Shown here piece by piece: positions 17,406 through 26,456 of a stretch of DNA of 64,000 nucleotides; position 1 is the first letter of the stretch, and each line of letters starts with the position of its first letter. Position numbers and translations under genes: made by a program. The stretch is from Candidatus Thorarchaeota archaeon (GTDB lineage Archaea > Asgardarchaeota > Thorarchaeia > Thorarchaeales > Thorarchaeaceae). The DNA is taken from assembly GCA_011365025.1 (NCBI GenBank), contig RDOF01000011.1:1-64000 (forward strand), written 5' to 3'. The notes beneath the pieces are model-generated. The model ran no database searches, was not told where the DNA came from, and saw only the letters and a program-made list of their open reading frames with translations.

Positions 17406-18371
17406 TCAGCCGAATGTGATATCTATTTCATTCATTAACGGTCTGAGCCCTTTGAAAAGGAGCATAATTGCCAAAAGTATCATAATCGCACCTGCAACGC
17501 CTGTGCTGATTGTGGCGCTCCAAGCAACAATCTCTTCGTTCAGATTAATGCCGAGGCGAGCCAGCACAAATGAGGAGAAACCAAACAGGCTGCCACACAT
17601 TGAGAAGAACGCTGGGACGCGTCTCGACACACTGATGTTCATGAACTTCAGGTCTAGCTCAATTGGCTTCTTTTGAATTGTAACTTGAGTGGATTCGACT
17701 CCCAGTTTTGAAATTTGACCATCCGCCTGAACAAGCTGAAACTCCACATCCAAATCGTACTCGCCTTCTCTTAGGGGCAGTACCTTAAACTCGGCTCGTG
17801 TTTCATAGGCAAATTCAGATACCTTCATGTCACGATATGCCGGTGAGATATTGCAGCCAGCACACACAGGGATGACTCTAACATGGCCTGTTGTTGGTAG
17901 TTTGTAGACAGTATCTGATTCATGAACCGAGGCTCCTTCGGGAGCTTGCACCTTGAACTCGGGCCTGTGCAGTGTTACAAATAGGTCAAACTCCTCTTCC
18001 AAACACATGCGTTCCCAGTACGTCAAAGATGCTTTCCTTTCTATGATTCTTGCTTCTGCAGACCCCGCTCTGACATCAACCACTGGGCCCGCATATTCCT
18101 CTTCAGGTGTAAAGCTAGGCTTCCCCATCATCTCCCTCTTCTCAATATCAGAAATCGATGGTTTGTACGAGAGCGTTTCATCAAGAGGCCATGATTCATC
18201 AACGGCTTCGTGGTCCATAGGTCTGGACGATGATGTATCCCTTGATGGCATGGACAGCGTCTTAGATTTCGGGGGCGTGGTTCCTGATGCTTCTTTCTTT
18301 GTTTTTGCTAAGGAATACAGTAGCACAAGAACTGAAAAGCCAGCTATAATCAGAGCGAAGATGTCAAGCAT
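17406..18371 (-). CDS. Membrane protein with central beta-rich domain, unknown
   Basis: 321 residues from the ATG at 18371, which has ACAGGT seven bases upstream; a TTG at 18389 would add six residues. One transmembrane helix lies at about 3-22 (IFALIIAGFSVLVLLYSLA), then a Ser/Pro-rich acidic linker to about 95, a beta-rich domain from about 95 to 250 with a C-A-G-C pair, and two C-terminal transmembrane helices (about 255-275 and 285-310). The topology suggests an extracellular or cytoplasmic sandwich domain held between membrane segments. I do not recognise the family. It converges with the transcarbamylase-like gene. Confidence 0.65.
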   Translation of the reverse strand: MLDIFALIIAGFSVLVLLYSLAKTKKEASGTTPPKSKTLSMPSRDTSSSRPMDHEAVDESWPLDETLSYKPSISDIEKREMMGKPSFTPEEEYAGPVVDVRAGSAEARIIERKASLTYWERMCLEEEFDLFVTLHRPEFKVQAPEGASVHESDTVYKLPTTGHVRVIPVCAGCNISPAYRDMKVSEFAYETRAEFKVLPLREGEYDLDVEFQLVQADGQISKLGVESTQVTIQKKPIELDLKFMNISVSRRVPAFFSMCGSLFGFSSFVLARLGINLNEEIVAWSATISTGVAGAIMILLAIMLLFKGLRPLMNEIDITFG

Positions 18372-18484
18372 TTCGAATACCTGTTTCAAAATTCATTATC
18401 GGTAATAAAGCCCTTTCTCCCGCATAGACCTCACAAGTATGAATAAATGCTGGAAATGTGAATCGGAGTTGAGGCAAAGAATTA

Positions 18485-19084
18485 ATGACGGGCCAAATGG
18501 AGCTGATGGTGAAGTACCTAGTGCATCTTCAGTTCTATTCCGAAGAGGAAGGTATCCTATTTAGTAGAGATAAGAAGGTCCGCATTCCATTGCCTGAGGC
18601 TAGGTCTGTAATACTGGCTTTTGAGGATGACTTGAAGCGTCATCTTCATCTAATTGAAACCGGGGCCTATTCTCAGTATCTGGAGAAAGTTGCTGAAGTA
18701 TTGCCCATTAGATCCACCGAGGTAGAATGGGAATTTCAAAAGAATATTCGTGAGCTTGGTGAGAGCGGGCTTTCCGCTGAACTTGCTACAAATTTCCTGG
18801 TAGGTCCAATACGGTCAACCCTTCAAAGCAGGGAGTTCGAGGTATTTATCGACCGCTTGAAACGCGAGGTCCGAAGAAGGCTTACTGGCCCCTTACAGGA
18901 AACGACTCTAGATGGATTACTCGCCGAGTTGTATTCAACAAACGACGAGTCCATTTCTATCCTATACAACTTGGTCTTTCTGAGATTGCTCATCACAATC
19001 TATGGCGACTCGGCTATTCTTGAAACGGTTGAATCTCTAATATCACGTTACAGTGAAGAAGTTGCTACGAAGCTGACCTCTTAA
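18485..19084 (+). CDS. Unrecognised helical protein
   Basis: 199 residues, soluble, predicted mainly helical with many Glu, Arg and Leu residues (for example R-L-K-R-E-V-R-R-R-L near 123-132). No membrane segment, cysteine pair or catalytic motif is seen. It starts at an ATG 113 bases from the divergent membrane protein gene. The base composition and codon use look like its neighbours, so it is probably a real gene of the lineage, but nothing in the sequence or the context points to a function. Confidence 0.6.
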   Translation: MTGQMELMVKYLVHLQFYSEEEGILFSRDKKVRIPLPEARSVILAFEDDLKRHLHLIETGAYSQYLEKVAEVLPIRSTEVEWEFQKNIRELGESGLSAELATNFLVGPIRSTLQSREFEVFIDRLKREVRRRLTGPLQETTLDGLLAELYSTNDESISILYNLVFLRLLITIYGDSAILETVESLISRYSEEVATKLTS

Positions 19085-19114
19085 TGCCAGCGGTTCTTGG
19101 TGGGTGCTGCGCAG

Positions 19115-19384
19115 CTACAGTGGTATCTCTTCCAATTCGAACGTCGTGAATGCCCTGTACATGAAGAACATCGAAACGCCAATGAAAAAGAGCATGATCA
19201 CGAATGAGGCTATGACAAATGGACCTGTGTATTGATTAAGAACGAAATAGGCGTAATGCCAATTAGCATCCATCATGAGTGAAATCATTTCAAGACATAC
19301 AGTCATAGCAAAAATCGACAACACTGCCCCTGCAAGGTAAACTATTCTTCTGAGCCAAATGCTTGTCATTATCTCGGTCTCCAT
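19115..19384 (-). CDS. Two-helix membrane protein, stand-alone copy of the neighbour's C-terminal module
   Basis: 89 residues with two transmembrane helices (about 12-36 and 52-76). The whole protein lines up with the last 90 residues of the larger membrane protein encoded just upstream (19564-20439): both read W-x-x-R-x-x-Y-L, then a helix, then A-N...Y-F-V, a second helix ending S-M-x-F...A-F, and an acidic tail. It therefore looks like a partial duplication. Function unknown. Both genes are on the minus strand, separated by about 180 bases. Confidence 0.65.
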   Translation of the reverse strand: METEIMTSIWLRRIVYLAGAVLSIFAMTVCLEMISLMMDANWHYAYFVLNQYTGPFVIASFVIMLFFIGVSMFFMYRAFTTFELEEIPL

Positions 19385-19563
19385 TTAAGCTTTCAAGTTT
19401 TCTGATATAGCTTCGCTTTCCCGCTGACAACCCCCCCGACTATTGCTGCTTTTATCAGCTTTGTGTTTCCGTGATATTCTATCGCGCATTTTATACTGAA
19501 ATCACAGTACACCATCTCATATCAATCTCCGTAGGGCCTTGACCTATATTCGAAATGTGGTGA

Positions 19564-20439
19564 TTATCTGTGCATATCCATCTGCATTTGCTCTGTTGTA
19601 TCAAATGCTTTGATGATGAAGTACATTGAGAAGGAGAGAAAGACCATGATCGAGATGACTGTGACTAGAAACCATCTGCTGGTGAACTCTGTGAATACAA
19701 AGTAGGGTACATTTGCATCGCTCCAATTAATCAAGCCCGAGAATACACCAATAACCTCAATGGATCCTGCCATCGCAACAATCATCAGAATCGAGAGAGT
19801 GAGGTATGCGCCTCTCTTCGCCCATGTGCTCTTCTGCAAGGCTGTCTTCAATACTTCCTCCTTGACGACCTTTACTGGCTTTGAACCTGCACTTGCTGTT
19901 TTGATTAGCTTCCTATCATGAATATTGCTTAGTCTCACGGTGAAGAAGCTCTTAACTGACCGCTTGGTAATATCATCTCTCCTAGTCAACAGCTTGTCCA
20001 TCAGAGCAAAAGTGATTATGAACATAAAGAGGCCTACCCATAATGGTGGATAGATTGTGACCAAGAAGGGGATGTAGAAGTATGTGACATTATAGGCGGC
20101 TAGTCCAATTCTAAGGGCAAGTATTAACGAGAGCCACATGGTGTTTGGCCCAGCTGGTTGGTTTCTGGTAATAAGATAATATGACCCCGCCAGCATACAG
20201 AAGAGTGCAAATCCCACAATGTTCATAATCGACCAAGGCAACCAGAGATTGTTGAACAAGAAGAGCTGTGTAATTGGATTGAATTCGACCTCTATTCCGT
20301 ATATGGCGGTGGCAGCAAGAGTATATGCTACGTCAATAACTCCTATTGGCAATAGCGCCAGAACCAAGTATCTAATCCAAGGCGTACGCCACCACGTCGT
20401 GATGAGTTCCTGAGTCGATATTGATTCGAAACGCTTCAT
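19564..20439 (-). CDS. Polytopic membrane protein, unknown function
   Basis: 291 residues with about seven transmembrane helices in two groups. The N-terminal part has D-V-A-Y-T-L...E-V-E-F-N-P, similar to the D...T...E-x-N-P pattern seen in small membrane proteins of the DUF5658 kind, followed by three helices; a basic cytoplasmic linker (about 150-205) leads to a two-helix C-terminal module that is repeated as a separate gene at 19115. The gene lies between an unknown helical protein and the binding protein of an ABC transporter, with its own start 200 bases after the transporter gene's stop, so co-transcription is unlikely because of the terminator between them. Confidence 0.65.
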   Translation of the reverse strand: MKRFESISTQELITTWWRTPWIRYLVLALLPIGVIDVAYTLAATAIYGIEVEFNPITQLFLFNNLWLPWSIMNIVGFALFCMLAGSYYLITRNQPAGPNTMWLSLILALRIGLAAYNVTYFYIPFLVTIYPPLWVGLFMFIITFALMDKLLTRRDDITKRSVKSFFTVRLSNIHDRKLIKTASAGSKPVKVVKEEVLKTALQKSTWAKRGAYLTLSILMIVAMAGSIEVIGVFSGLINWSDANVPYFVFTEFTSRWFLVTVISIMVFLSFSMYFIIKAFDTTEQMQMDMHR

Positions 20440-20568
20440 TATTCTTCACAATCAAATATCCCTCTTCTGGGAGTACCATATAACCATTGGTTTCTGAGTA
20501 AAGCTGTATTGCACACCTTAATTGTGCAAGGAAAAATCGCTTTCTACAAGCCTGCTGAGCTATTTGTG

Positions 20569-20606
20569 AAAAATAAAAGGAGTGGCAGAGGGTTGCGACC
20601 CTCTGC
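20569..20606 (-). terminator. Hairpin plus T-rich terminator of the first binding-protein gene
   Basis: GCAGAGGGT (20585-20593) and ACCCTCTGC (20598-20606) form a perfect 9-bp stem with a four-base loop. On the minus strand it is followed by CACTCC and then TTTTATTTTT (20578-20569). It lies 31 bases after the stop of the binding-protein gene. Confidence 0.7.
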
Positions 20607-20637
20607 ACTTATTCTAAAATCTATTCTACTAGACCAA

Positions 20638-22563
20638 CTATGTTGTTGGGTAGACCTTGTGTAGGTGATACCAGTAGTAGGTACCATACATTGGGTTCCA
20701 GGTCAGACCGTTGCCTTGCATCCATGTCCTCCAGACTCTGAACTCAGAGGGCTGGTACATGTAGATACTTGGTTGTTCGTAGGCGATGATCTCTTGTAGC
20801 TGGTTGTAGATTGCCTGCCTCGCCAATGGATCAGTTTCGCCCTTACCCTGTGCAATCAAGTCATCCGCCGTAGCGTTCTCGAAACCACTCGCGAGCATGA
20901 ATGTGCCCTGAGAGTGCACGAATGGGAAGGCGTAGTTGTCCGGATCAGCGTAGTCAGGAGCCCAACCAATGAGCCATATTGGCAGCTCATGGTTGTCCAT
21001 CTTCAAGAGCATGTTTGCCCACTCAAGGGCATTGACCCTTAGCTCAACACCAGGTTCACCATTAGTCATGGTAGCAGTGATTCCCTCCAAGTTCGTGTCC
21101 TCATGGGCCATAACCTTGGCCAGACCGTCCTTCAATAGGAGTGAGCCCTGCTCACGAATGACGTTACCTGAGTTGTAGTACAAGTCAATGTACCCGTCTA
21201 GATCATTGATGACATCTACAAAACCTGGTTCTTCCATAGCCTGGTTCCAAAACTCCACAGCTGCCGCTATGTCATACTCCTCATTCCAATATGAGGAGTT
21301 CTGACCGAACATGCCCTGCGGGATAAAGCCCTTGGCTTGGAAGCCCCATCCTCTAACGATAGCATCGATAGCTGACTGGTAGTCGAACATGTAGGCAAAG
21401 CACTTCCTCAGACCCCAATAGGCGAATGGGCTGGTAATCTCTGTCGGCGCCGATGTCCCACGGGTTATGTTCATGTCGTGGAACATGAAGGTGAAGGCCA
21501 TCAGCGTGTAGCTGAATCCTCCGGTATTGACATGGATATTCGCGTCGCTTGAGCCCAAGGTGACATTGTCCCAGATCTCATCAGCGTTGGTCGTTGGCCA
21601 ATATACATTGTCCGCCAAACCGGTTCTGAGATTGAGCAGTCTGCCAGTTGTGTCCTCATTGGTCTTATACCAAACTTCCTTGATCGAGCCTGCGTAGCTG
21701 GGTGGAGCAATACCTGCCTCAGTGGCATCAGCTCTCCAGTAGTCCTCAAAGAGAACCATGTGGATGTACTCATTTGGTCTCCACTCGTCCAACATATATG
21801 GACCAGTACCACAGGTGTGGGTCTCCATCCATGTGGATTGCCACTCACCATAGTCGTTTCCGTAGTGCTCTGTCCAGTCACCACCAACGGGGACTGAGTC
21901 ATTGCATGGGTTGGATAGTACGTAGGTTGGGCTCATGAAAGCACCAACACGATAGGTCATTGCCGCAATGAATGGGGCGAATGCCTCTTCCAGATTGAAC
22001 TGAATCTTGTAGGTATCAAGGACGACAATCGCACCGGAGTTTTCAACCCAGTCATCAAATGCGTCCTGGAACACCGCTGAACCAGTACCGTTGTCGTAGG
22101 CAGCTGCCTCAACAACCAGACCACCCTTAAGTGCTTCAATGATCATCCAAACTGGACCTGCAAGGCGGAAAGCCTTGACAGCCCGCTCGACGTTCCATTT
22201 GACAACACTAGCGTTGAATGGCGTTCCGTCATGGAAGATGACATTCTGGCGCAGGGTGATGTTGTACTGCTTATTATCCTCTGATATGACTGGCATAGAT
22301 GCCGCCAGCAGAGGTATGCTCGGTTCTGTACTAGCTGACCCAAACGGATAGTAGTATAACGTTTCATAGATATTTTCTTGTAGTCCGCCACCAAAGTTCT
22401 CGTAATTGACATGCGGGTCCATGCTTAGTGGATTGCCAATAGTTTCCACAACAAAGAAGTCCTCAGGAGTCTGAGTCGGTTGTGATAGGAAAATAAAGGC
22501 AACACCAGCACCTGCAATCACAATCACGATAACAATGACTGCGTACATCTGGTTTCTTTCCAT
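20638..22563 (-). CDS. dppA: ABC transporter substrate-binding protein, SBP_bac_5 (Dpp/Opp) family
   Basis: 641 residues. An N-terminal transmembrane helix (about 7-26) anchors the protein in the membrane, in place of a lipoprotein signal. The fold is in the normal order: N-L-D-type opening S-M-D-P-H (about 47-51), then L-R-Q-N-V-I-F-H-D-G-T-P-F near 102-114, the middle domain with tryptophan-rich strands, and the closing part with A-P-D-Y-A-D-P-D-N and a Y-N-Q-L-Q-E-I helix. It should catch peptides or similar solutes outside the cell for the permease encoded divergently at 22875-27481. GGAGG lies before the ATG but inside a strong inverted repeat (see 22568-22658). Followed by a hairpin terminator. 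The substrate cannot be told. Confidence 0.9.
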   Translation of the reverse strand: MERNQMYAVIVIVIVIAGAGVAFIFLSQPTQTPEDFFVVETIGNPLSMDPHVNYENFGGGLQENIYETLYYYPFGSASTEPSIPLLAASMPVISEDNKQYNITLRQNVIFHDGTPFNASVVKWNVERAVKAFRLAGPVWMIIEALKGGLVVEAAAYDNGTGSAVFQDAFDDWVENSGAIVVLDTYKIQFNLEEAFAPFIAAMTYRVGAFMSPTYVLSNPCNDSVPVGGDWTEHYGNDYGEWQSTWMETHTCGTGPYMLDEWRPNEYIHMVLFEDYWRADATEAGIAPPSYAGSIKEVWYKTNEDTTGRLLNLRTGLADNVYWPTTNADEIWDNVTLGSSDANIHVNTGGFSYTLMAFTFMFHDMNITRGTSAPTEITSPFAYWGLRKCFAYMFDYQSAIDAIVRGWGFQAKGFIPQGMFGQNSSYWNEEYDIAAAVEFWNQAMEEPGFVDVINDLDGYIDLYYNSGNVIREQGSLLLKDGLAKVMAHEDTNLEGITATMTNGEPGVELRVNALEWANMLLKMDNHELPIWLIGWAPDYADPDNYAFPFVHSQGTFMLASGFENATADDLIAQGKGETDPLARQAIYNQLQEIIAYEQPSIYMYQPSEFRVWRTWMQGNGLTWNPMYGTYYWYHLHKVYPTT

Positions 22564-22567
22564 TGGA

Positions 22568-22658
22568 AATTAATTCCTCCTTCTTGCAAGAAGTAATGTC
22601 AGAGACAAGGAATCTTCCTGCCATGCAGCACAGGAATTGTGCTGCAGAGGAATTAATT
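22568..22658 (-). promoter_or_regulatory. Nested inverted repeats covering the ribosome binding site of the binding-protein gene
   Basis: The arms 22568-22579 (AATTAATTCCTC) and 22647-22658 (GAGGAATTAATT) are perfectly complementary over 12 bp. Directly inside the outer arm is a 9-bp hairpin, TGCAGCACA/TGTGCTGCA (22624-22646), and directly inside the other arm is the palindrome CTTCTTGCAAGAAG (22580-22593). On the minus-strand RNA this would give a three-way junction in which the Shine-Dalgarno GGAGG (22580-22576) is partly paired. The alternative is a DNA operator near the transcription start. Confidence 0.55.
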
Positions 22659-22672
22659 GGAATATATCTCGT

Positions 22673-22682
22673 CTAATATAAC
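22673..22682 (-). promoter_or_regulatory. TATA-box candidate for the binding-protein gene
   Basis: The minus strand reads GTTATATTAG here, with a second AT-rich GATATATT at 22661-22668. With archaeal spacing the first would start transcription near 22650 and the second near 22640. Which is used decides whether the full outer repeat arm is in the RNA. Confidence 0.35.
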
Positions 22683-22874
22683 TTACGGGCGACTCATCGT
22701 GTATTAAGGTACACAACAAAGCAGAAATACTCACATTCGCGACTGCAGGTCTTCGCGGCCTCGAATGATCCCAAGGAATTTATTCTTTAATCCAAAGCCT
22801 TAAATGAACTTCAAATGTGTTGCGCCCTTTGAAATCATGCTGGCTTCTCCCTCTTTGCCTTGGAGTATGTGTGA

Positions 22875-23915
22875 GTGAAGTGGTCGACCATGAGACTGAG
22901 AGACTTTGTAATTAGGCGAATCTTTTTGTCGATTCCTGTAATAATCGGAGTCTTAGCCATAACATTCGTTCTTGCCTATGTGGTTGGAAATCCTCTTGCA
23001 TTGTATGTGGACGAGAGGACTAATCCCGCCACATATGCTGCGATCAGACTAGAACACGGACTTGATGAACCAATATACGTTCAATTTTTCCTTTATTTGA
23101 GGAACTTATTCTCTGGTGATTGGGGATATTCCAATACTTCCAGAATGGAGGTAATTCCCACACTTCAGAGGTACTTTCCGGCAACAATTGAACTAGCCGT
23201 TGTTTCAATGATTATTGCAGTGATAGTTGGAATTCCATTGGGCATTCTTTCTGCAACGAACAAGGACCGTGGGGCTGACCACGTAACACGAGTGATTGCC
23301 CTCGCCGGGGTATCAATGCCCATTTTCTGGTTTGCTCTTATGCTAAAGTACCTGTTTTATTACCAGTTCTTTGTATGGGGATTGCCCTTCCTGCCTGAGG
23401 GAGGCAGGTACTCCTACACATACATCCGTTACTATCCGATTACTAACTTCGTCTTGGTGGATTCCCTTCTGACTGGAAACTTGGTTCTATTCTTTGATGC
23501 TCTGATTCACTTTGTTATGCCTGCGATATGTCTAGGGTACATCTCTCTGGCCATTATTACAAGAATGATGCGCTCAAGTATGCTTGAGGTTCTTAAGGAG
23601 GATTACATAACGCTTGCACGTTCTAAAGGTTTGACGGAGAGAGTTGTTATATACAAACACGCTCTCAGGAATGCAATGATTCCAACGGTCACAGTCATTG
23701 GCCTTGCTTTTGGAGGGCTCATTACAGGAGCTGTTCTCACTGAAACAATATTTAGCTGGCCCGGACTAGGTCGTTGGGCAGTTGCAGCCATCCTTACATC
23801 AGATATACCCAGCATTAATGCATTCGTTATTCTGGTGGCAATAATATTTGTCACAGCCAATCTAATTGTTGACATAATTTATGCCACACTGGACCCAAGA
23901 ATACGCTACGGATGA
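22875..23915 (+). CDS. dppB: ABC transporter permease, DppB/OppB type
   Basis: 346 residues. It starts with the family's R-L-R-D-F-V-I-R-R-I and first transmembrane helix, has six helices in all, and carries the cytoplasmic coupling segment Y-I-T-L-A-R-S-K-G-L near 252-261 (the EAA loop that touches the ATPases) and ends D-P-R-I-R-Y-G. The GTG start is supported by GGAG nine bases upstream; an ATG five codons later is possible. First gene of an operon dppB-dppC-dppD-dppF that reads away from the binding protein. It forms one half of the membrane channel for peptides or similar solutes. No clear promoter beyond an AT-rich TTTATTCTTTAA around 22780. Confidence 0.92.
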   Translation: MKWSTMRLRDFVIRRIFLSIPVIIGVLAITFVLAYVVGNPLALYVDERTNPATYAAIRLEHGLDEPIYVQFFLYLRNLFSGDWGYSNTSRMEVIPTLQRYFPATIELAVVSMIIAVIVGIPLGILSATNKDRGADHVTRVIALAGVSMPIFWFALMLKYLFYYQFFVWGLPFLPEGGRYSYTYIRYYPITNFVLVDSLLTGNLVLFFDALIHFVMPAICLGYISLAIITRMMRSSMLEVLKEDYITLARSKGLTERVVIYKHALRNAMIPTVTVIGLAFGGLITGAVLTETIFSWPGLGRWAVAAILTSDIPSINAFVILVAIIFVTANLIVDIIYATLDPRIRYG

Positions 23916-23926
23916 GGTGTTGAAAA

Positions 23927-25210
23927 GTGGAAGAACTAATTGATACTCAGGCGGAAGTTGTCGTTGAGAAAGCACCTCAGATGGTGCGGGTCTTGGGCAT
24001 CTTCCAGGCCATCGTGGGTCTGGTAGGAATTGCAGCTGGTGTGTTGCTCCTAGCACCTCTTGTTGAACCTATGATTGCAGGCACTGTCAATCTAGGAATT
24101 GTTGGCGGCACGCTTGTTCTAAACACTATTCCAATGGTATTCCTGGGTTACTGGTTGTTCAGCATTGGAAAATCAGTCTACAGAGTGTTTGCCCATGACT
24201 TCCCCTGGATTATTTACTCCAACTTCATATACATCGGATTGCTTTTCTTAATAGGTGGCTTGTTACCATGGTTGGCAATCTTAAGTGTCATTGCCATGCT
24301 GCTTCTTTTCATTCCTAGTGCGAGGTCCTACTGGTGGAGGCTCTTCAGGGAAGATATGGGTCCAAGGATGAAGGAGCTAAGGTATAGTCTTTACCTGATT
24401 AGAAGAAGCCCGTTAGTTGTAGCAGGACTGGCGATTATGGCTGGCTATGTTGTCATCGCTTTGACTGTGCATCTTTGGGCTCCCTATGGTCCTACTGAGA
24501 GAATCTGGACCGAAACTCTGGAGGCCCCCAGTGCAGACCATATCTGGGGAACTGACCAGAATGGTGGCGATATATTCAGCATGGTCATGTGGGCGACTCG
24601 AATTGACCTGCGCATTGCTCTAGCAGTGGTTGCAGTGGCCCTTATCGCCGGTACATTGATTGGTGCCGCGGCAGGCTATTTTGGTGGAGCCGTCGATGAG
24701 GTTGTAATGCGCATCACCGACGTATTCTTTGCCTTTCCTGGTCTAATCCTTGCAATGGCTATTGTTTCTGCTCTCGGTGAGAGAAATCTCGATAATATTG
24801 CCATTGCACTCATGGTGGTATGGTGGCCTACGTATGCACGTCTTGTTAGGGGTCAAGTGCTAATCGAACGAGAGCGATTGTATGTTGAGGCTGCAAGGTC
24901 TGTTGGCTCGTCAGATTTTAGGATTCTAATAACACACATCCTGCCTAATACAGTGCAGCCAGTCATTGTGCAAGCTACTTTGGATTTAGGAGGTGTTCTT
25001 CTAACGGCAGCTGGTCTCAGCTTCATTGGTTTTGGCGCAGAAGCTGGAACTGCAGAATGGGGTCTGATGATAGCTACGGGACAGGATCACTTTACCCTCT
25101 ACTGGCTGGTCTTCTATCCCGGAATCGCCATATTGCTCTGTGCACTTGCATTCAATCTAGTTGGCGATGGGGTGAGAGATATCCTAGATCCCAAACTTAG
25201 GCGGCGATGA
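23927..25210 (+). CDS. dppC: ABC transporter permease, DppC type, with extra N-terminal membrane domain
   Basis: 427 residues against about 300 for a normal DppC. The usual permease starts near residue 155 (R-R-S-P-L-V-V-A-G-L-A), contains H-I-W-G-T-D-Q-N-G-G-D-I-F near 205, the EAA coupling segment Y-V-E-A-A-R-S-V-G near 320 and ends L-D-P-K-L-R-R-R. Residues 20-140 form four extra transmembrane helices, absent from bacterial relatives. The second transporter at 51.6-54.2 kb also has a DppC with an N-terminal membrane extension, longer and different in sequence. GTG start, with GAGGTG upstream, eleven bases after dppB. The extra domain could anchor or gate the complex; this is inference. Confidence 0.92.
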   Translation: MEELIDTQAEVVVEKAPQMVRVLGIFQAIVGLVGIAAGVLLLAPLVEPMIAGTVNLGIVGGTLVLNTIPMVFLGYWLFSIGKSVYRVFAHDFPWIIYSNFIYIGLLFLIGGLLPWLAILSVIAMLLLFIPSARSYWWRLFREDMGPRMKELRYSLYLIRRSPLVVAGLAIMAGYVVIALTVHLWAPYGPTERIWTETLEAPSADHIWGTDQNGGDIFSMVMWATRIDLRIALAVVAVALIAGTLIGAAAGYFGGAVDEVVMRITDVFFAFPGLILAMAIVSALGERNLDNIAIALMVVWWPTYARLVRGQVLIERERLYVEAARSVGSSDFRILITHILPNTVQPVIVQATLDLGGVLLTAAGLSFIGFGAEAGTAEWGLMIATGQDHFTLYWLVFYPGIAILLCALAFNLVGDGVRDILDPKLRRR

Positions 25211-25229
25211 TAACAGGAGACTTGATACC

Positions 25230-26456
25230 ATGACAGAATCAAAGAACCAAACCCAAGAATCCCATGATGAACCCATACTACTTGACCCAGATGTGATCCT
25301 TGATGTTCGAGGCGTGAAGACCTCCTTTTACACCTATGAAGGTGTCGTGAAAGCACTTGATGGAGTCACTGTCCAGCTGAAGAAAGGTCAGACCCTTGCA
25401 TTCGTGGGTGAAACAGGATGTGGCAAGAGCGTGACGGCGAAATCCATAATGCGTCTTGTAGATTCTCCAGGAGTAATTGAAGCCGGTGAAATTGTTTTCA
25501 GAGACCGCACACGAGACAAGGAAGAGGTCATCACTGATTTGCTGAAACTGGGCGAGGAAGAGATGCGCCACATCAGGGGGAATCGTATTTCAATTGTCTT
25601 TCAAGATCCTGCAACATATCCCAATCCAGTCTTCCGGGTCGGAGACCAAATTGCTGAGGTGATCGCTCTTCACCAAGATCTTTCTCTGGATGCGCTCTTG
25701 ATGAAAATCGGCAGCTTGGAAGCAACTCTAGCAGAGAATCCACAAGCTCCGAATGCAGACGAAATCAGGCAGAAAATCAACGAATACCGGAGTCAGCTTG
25801 ATGAATCGCCTCTGCCGCTACCAACTGAAGACGATAAGAAGAAGGCGGCCAAGAAGAAAGCGGTAGAAATGCTCAGAATGGTTCGGATGCCTTCACCAGA
25901 GGAAATAGCCAATCAGTATCCTCATGAGCTTTCTGGAGGTATGAGGCAGAGAGCACTAATTGCCATGTCTCTGTCCTGCAATCCTCAAATTCTCATCTGT
26001 GATGAGGCTACGACCGCTCTGGATGTCACAGTTCAGGCTCAGGTCCTGAATCTGCTGAATGATCTCAAGTCAGAGTTTGACTCCTCAATCATCATTATCA
26101 CTCACGACTTAGGAGTCGTAGCAGAAACCTGCACGCATGTTGCAGTCATGTACGCGGGAGTCGTTGTGGAATACGCATCAACGGATGAGCTTTTTTCAGA
26201 TCCCATACATCCCTACACATCGGGCCTCCTTCGGGCAATACCGAAACTCACTGAGAAAAAGGACCGGCTTCTGCAAATTAGGGGCACAGTACCCAATTTA
26301 ATCACACCACCTACTGGATGCAGATTCCATCCAAGATGCGAATTCGCGACAAGCATGTGCGCAGATGAGCGGCCTCCGAGAGAGGAAATAAAACCCGGTC
26401 ACTGGGTTGAGTGTTTCCATCCGCAAGGTTCGTTGAAGGGAAGGGGTGAACTATAG
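25230..26456 (+). CDS. dppD: ABC transporter ATPase, DppD type, with helical insertion
   Basis: 408 residues against about 330 usually. Walker A G-E-T-G-C-G-K-S at 60-67, Q-loop F-Q-D-P near 123, signature L-S-G-G-M near 232, Walker B L-I-C-D-E-A and H-loop I-T-H-D are all intact, so it should be an active ATPase. Between the Q-loop and the signature there is an added charged helical segment of about 65 residues (about 145-212, rich in Glu, Lys and Ala). The C-terminal peptide-transporter tail has the cysteine cluster C-R-F-H-P-R-C...C...C, which binds an iron-sulfur cluster in some DppD proteins. AGGAGA precedes the ATG. It overlaps dppF by one base (TAGTG). Confidence 0.92.
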   Translation: MTESKNQTQESHDEPILLDPDVILDVRGVKTSFYTYEGVVKALDGVTVQLKKGQTLAFVGETGCGKSVTAKSIMRLVDSPGVIEAGEIVFRDRTRDKEEVITDLLKLGEEEMRHIRGNRISIVFQDPATYPNPVFRVGDQIAEVIALHQDLSLDALLMKIGSLEATLAENPQAPNADEIRQKINEYRSQLDESPLPLPTEDDKKKAAKKKAVEMLRMVRMPSPEEIANQYPHELSGGMRQRALIAMSLSCNPQILICDEATTALDVTVQAQVLNLLNDLKSEFDSSIIIITHDLGVVAETCTHVAVMYAGVVVEYASTDELFSDPIHPYTSGLLRAIPKLTEKKDRLLQIRGTVPNLITPPTGCRFHPRCEFATSMCADERPPREEIKPGHWVECFHPQGSLKGRGEL

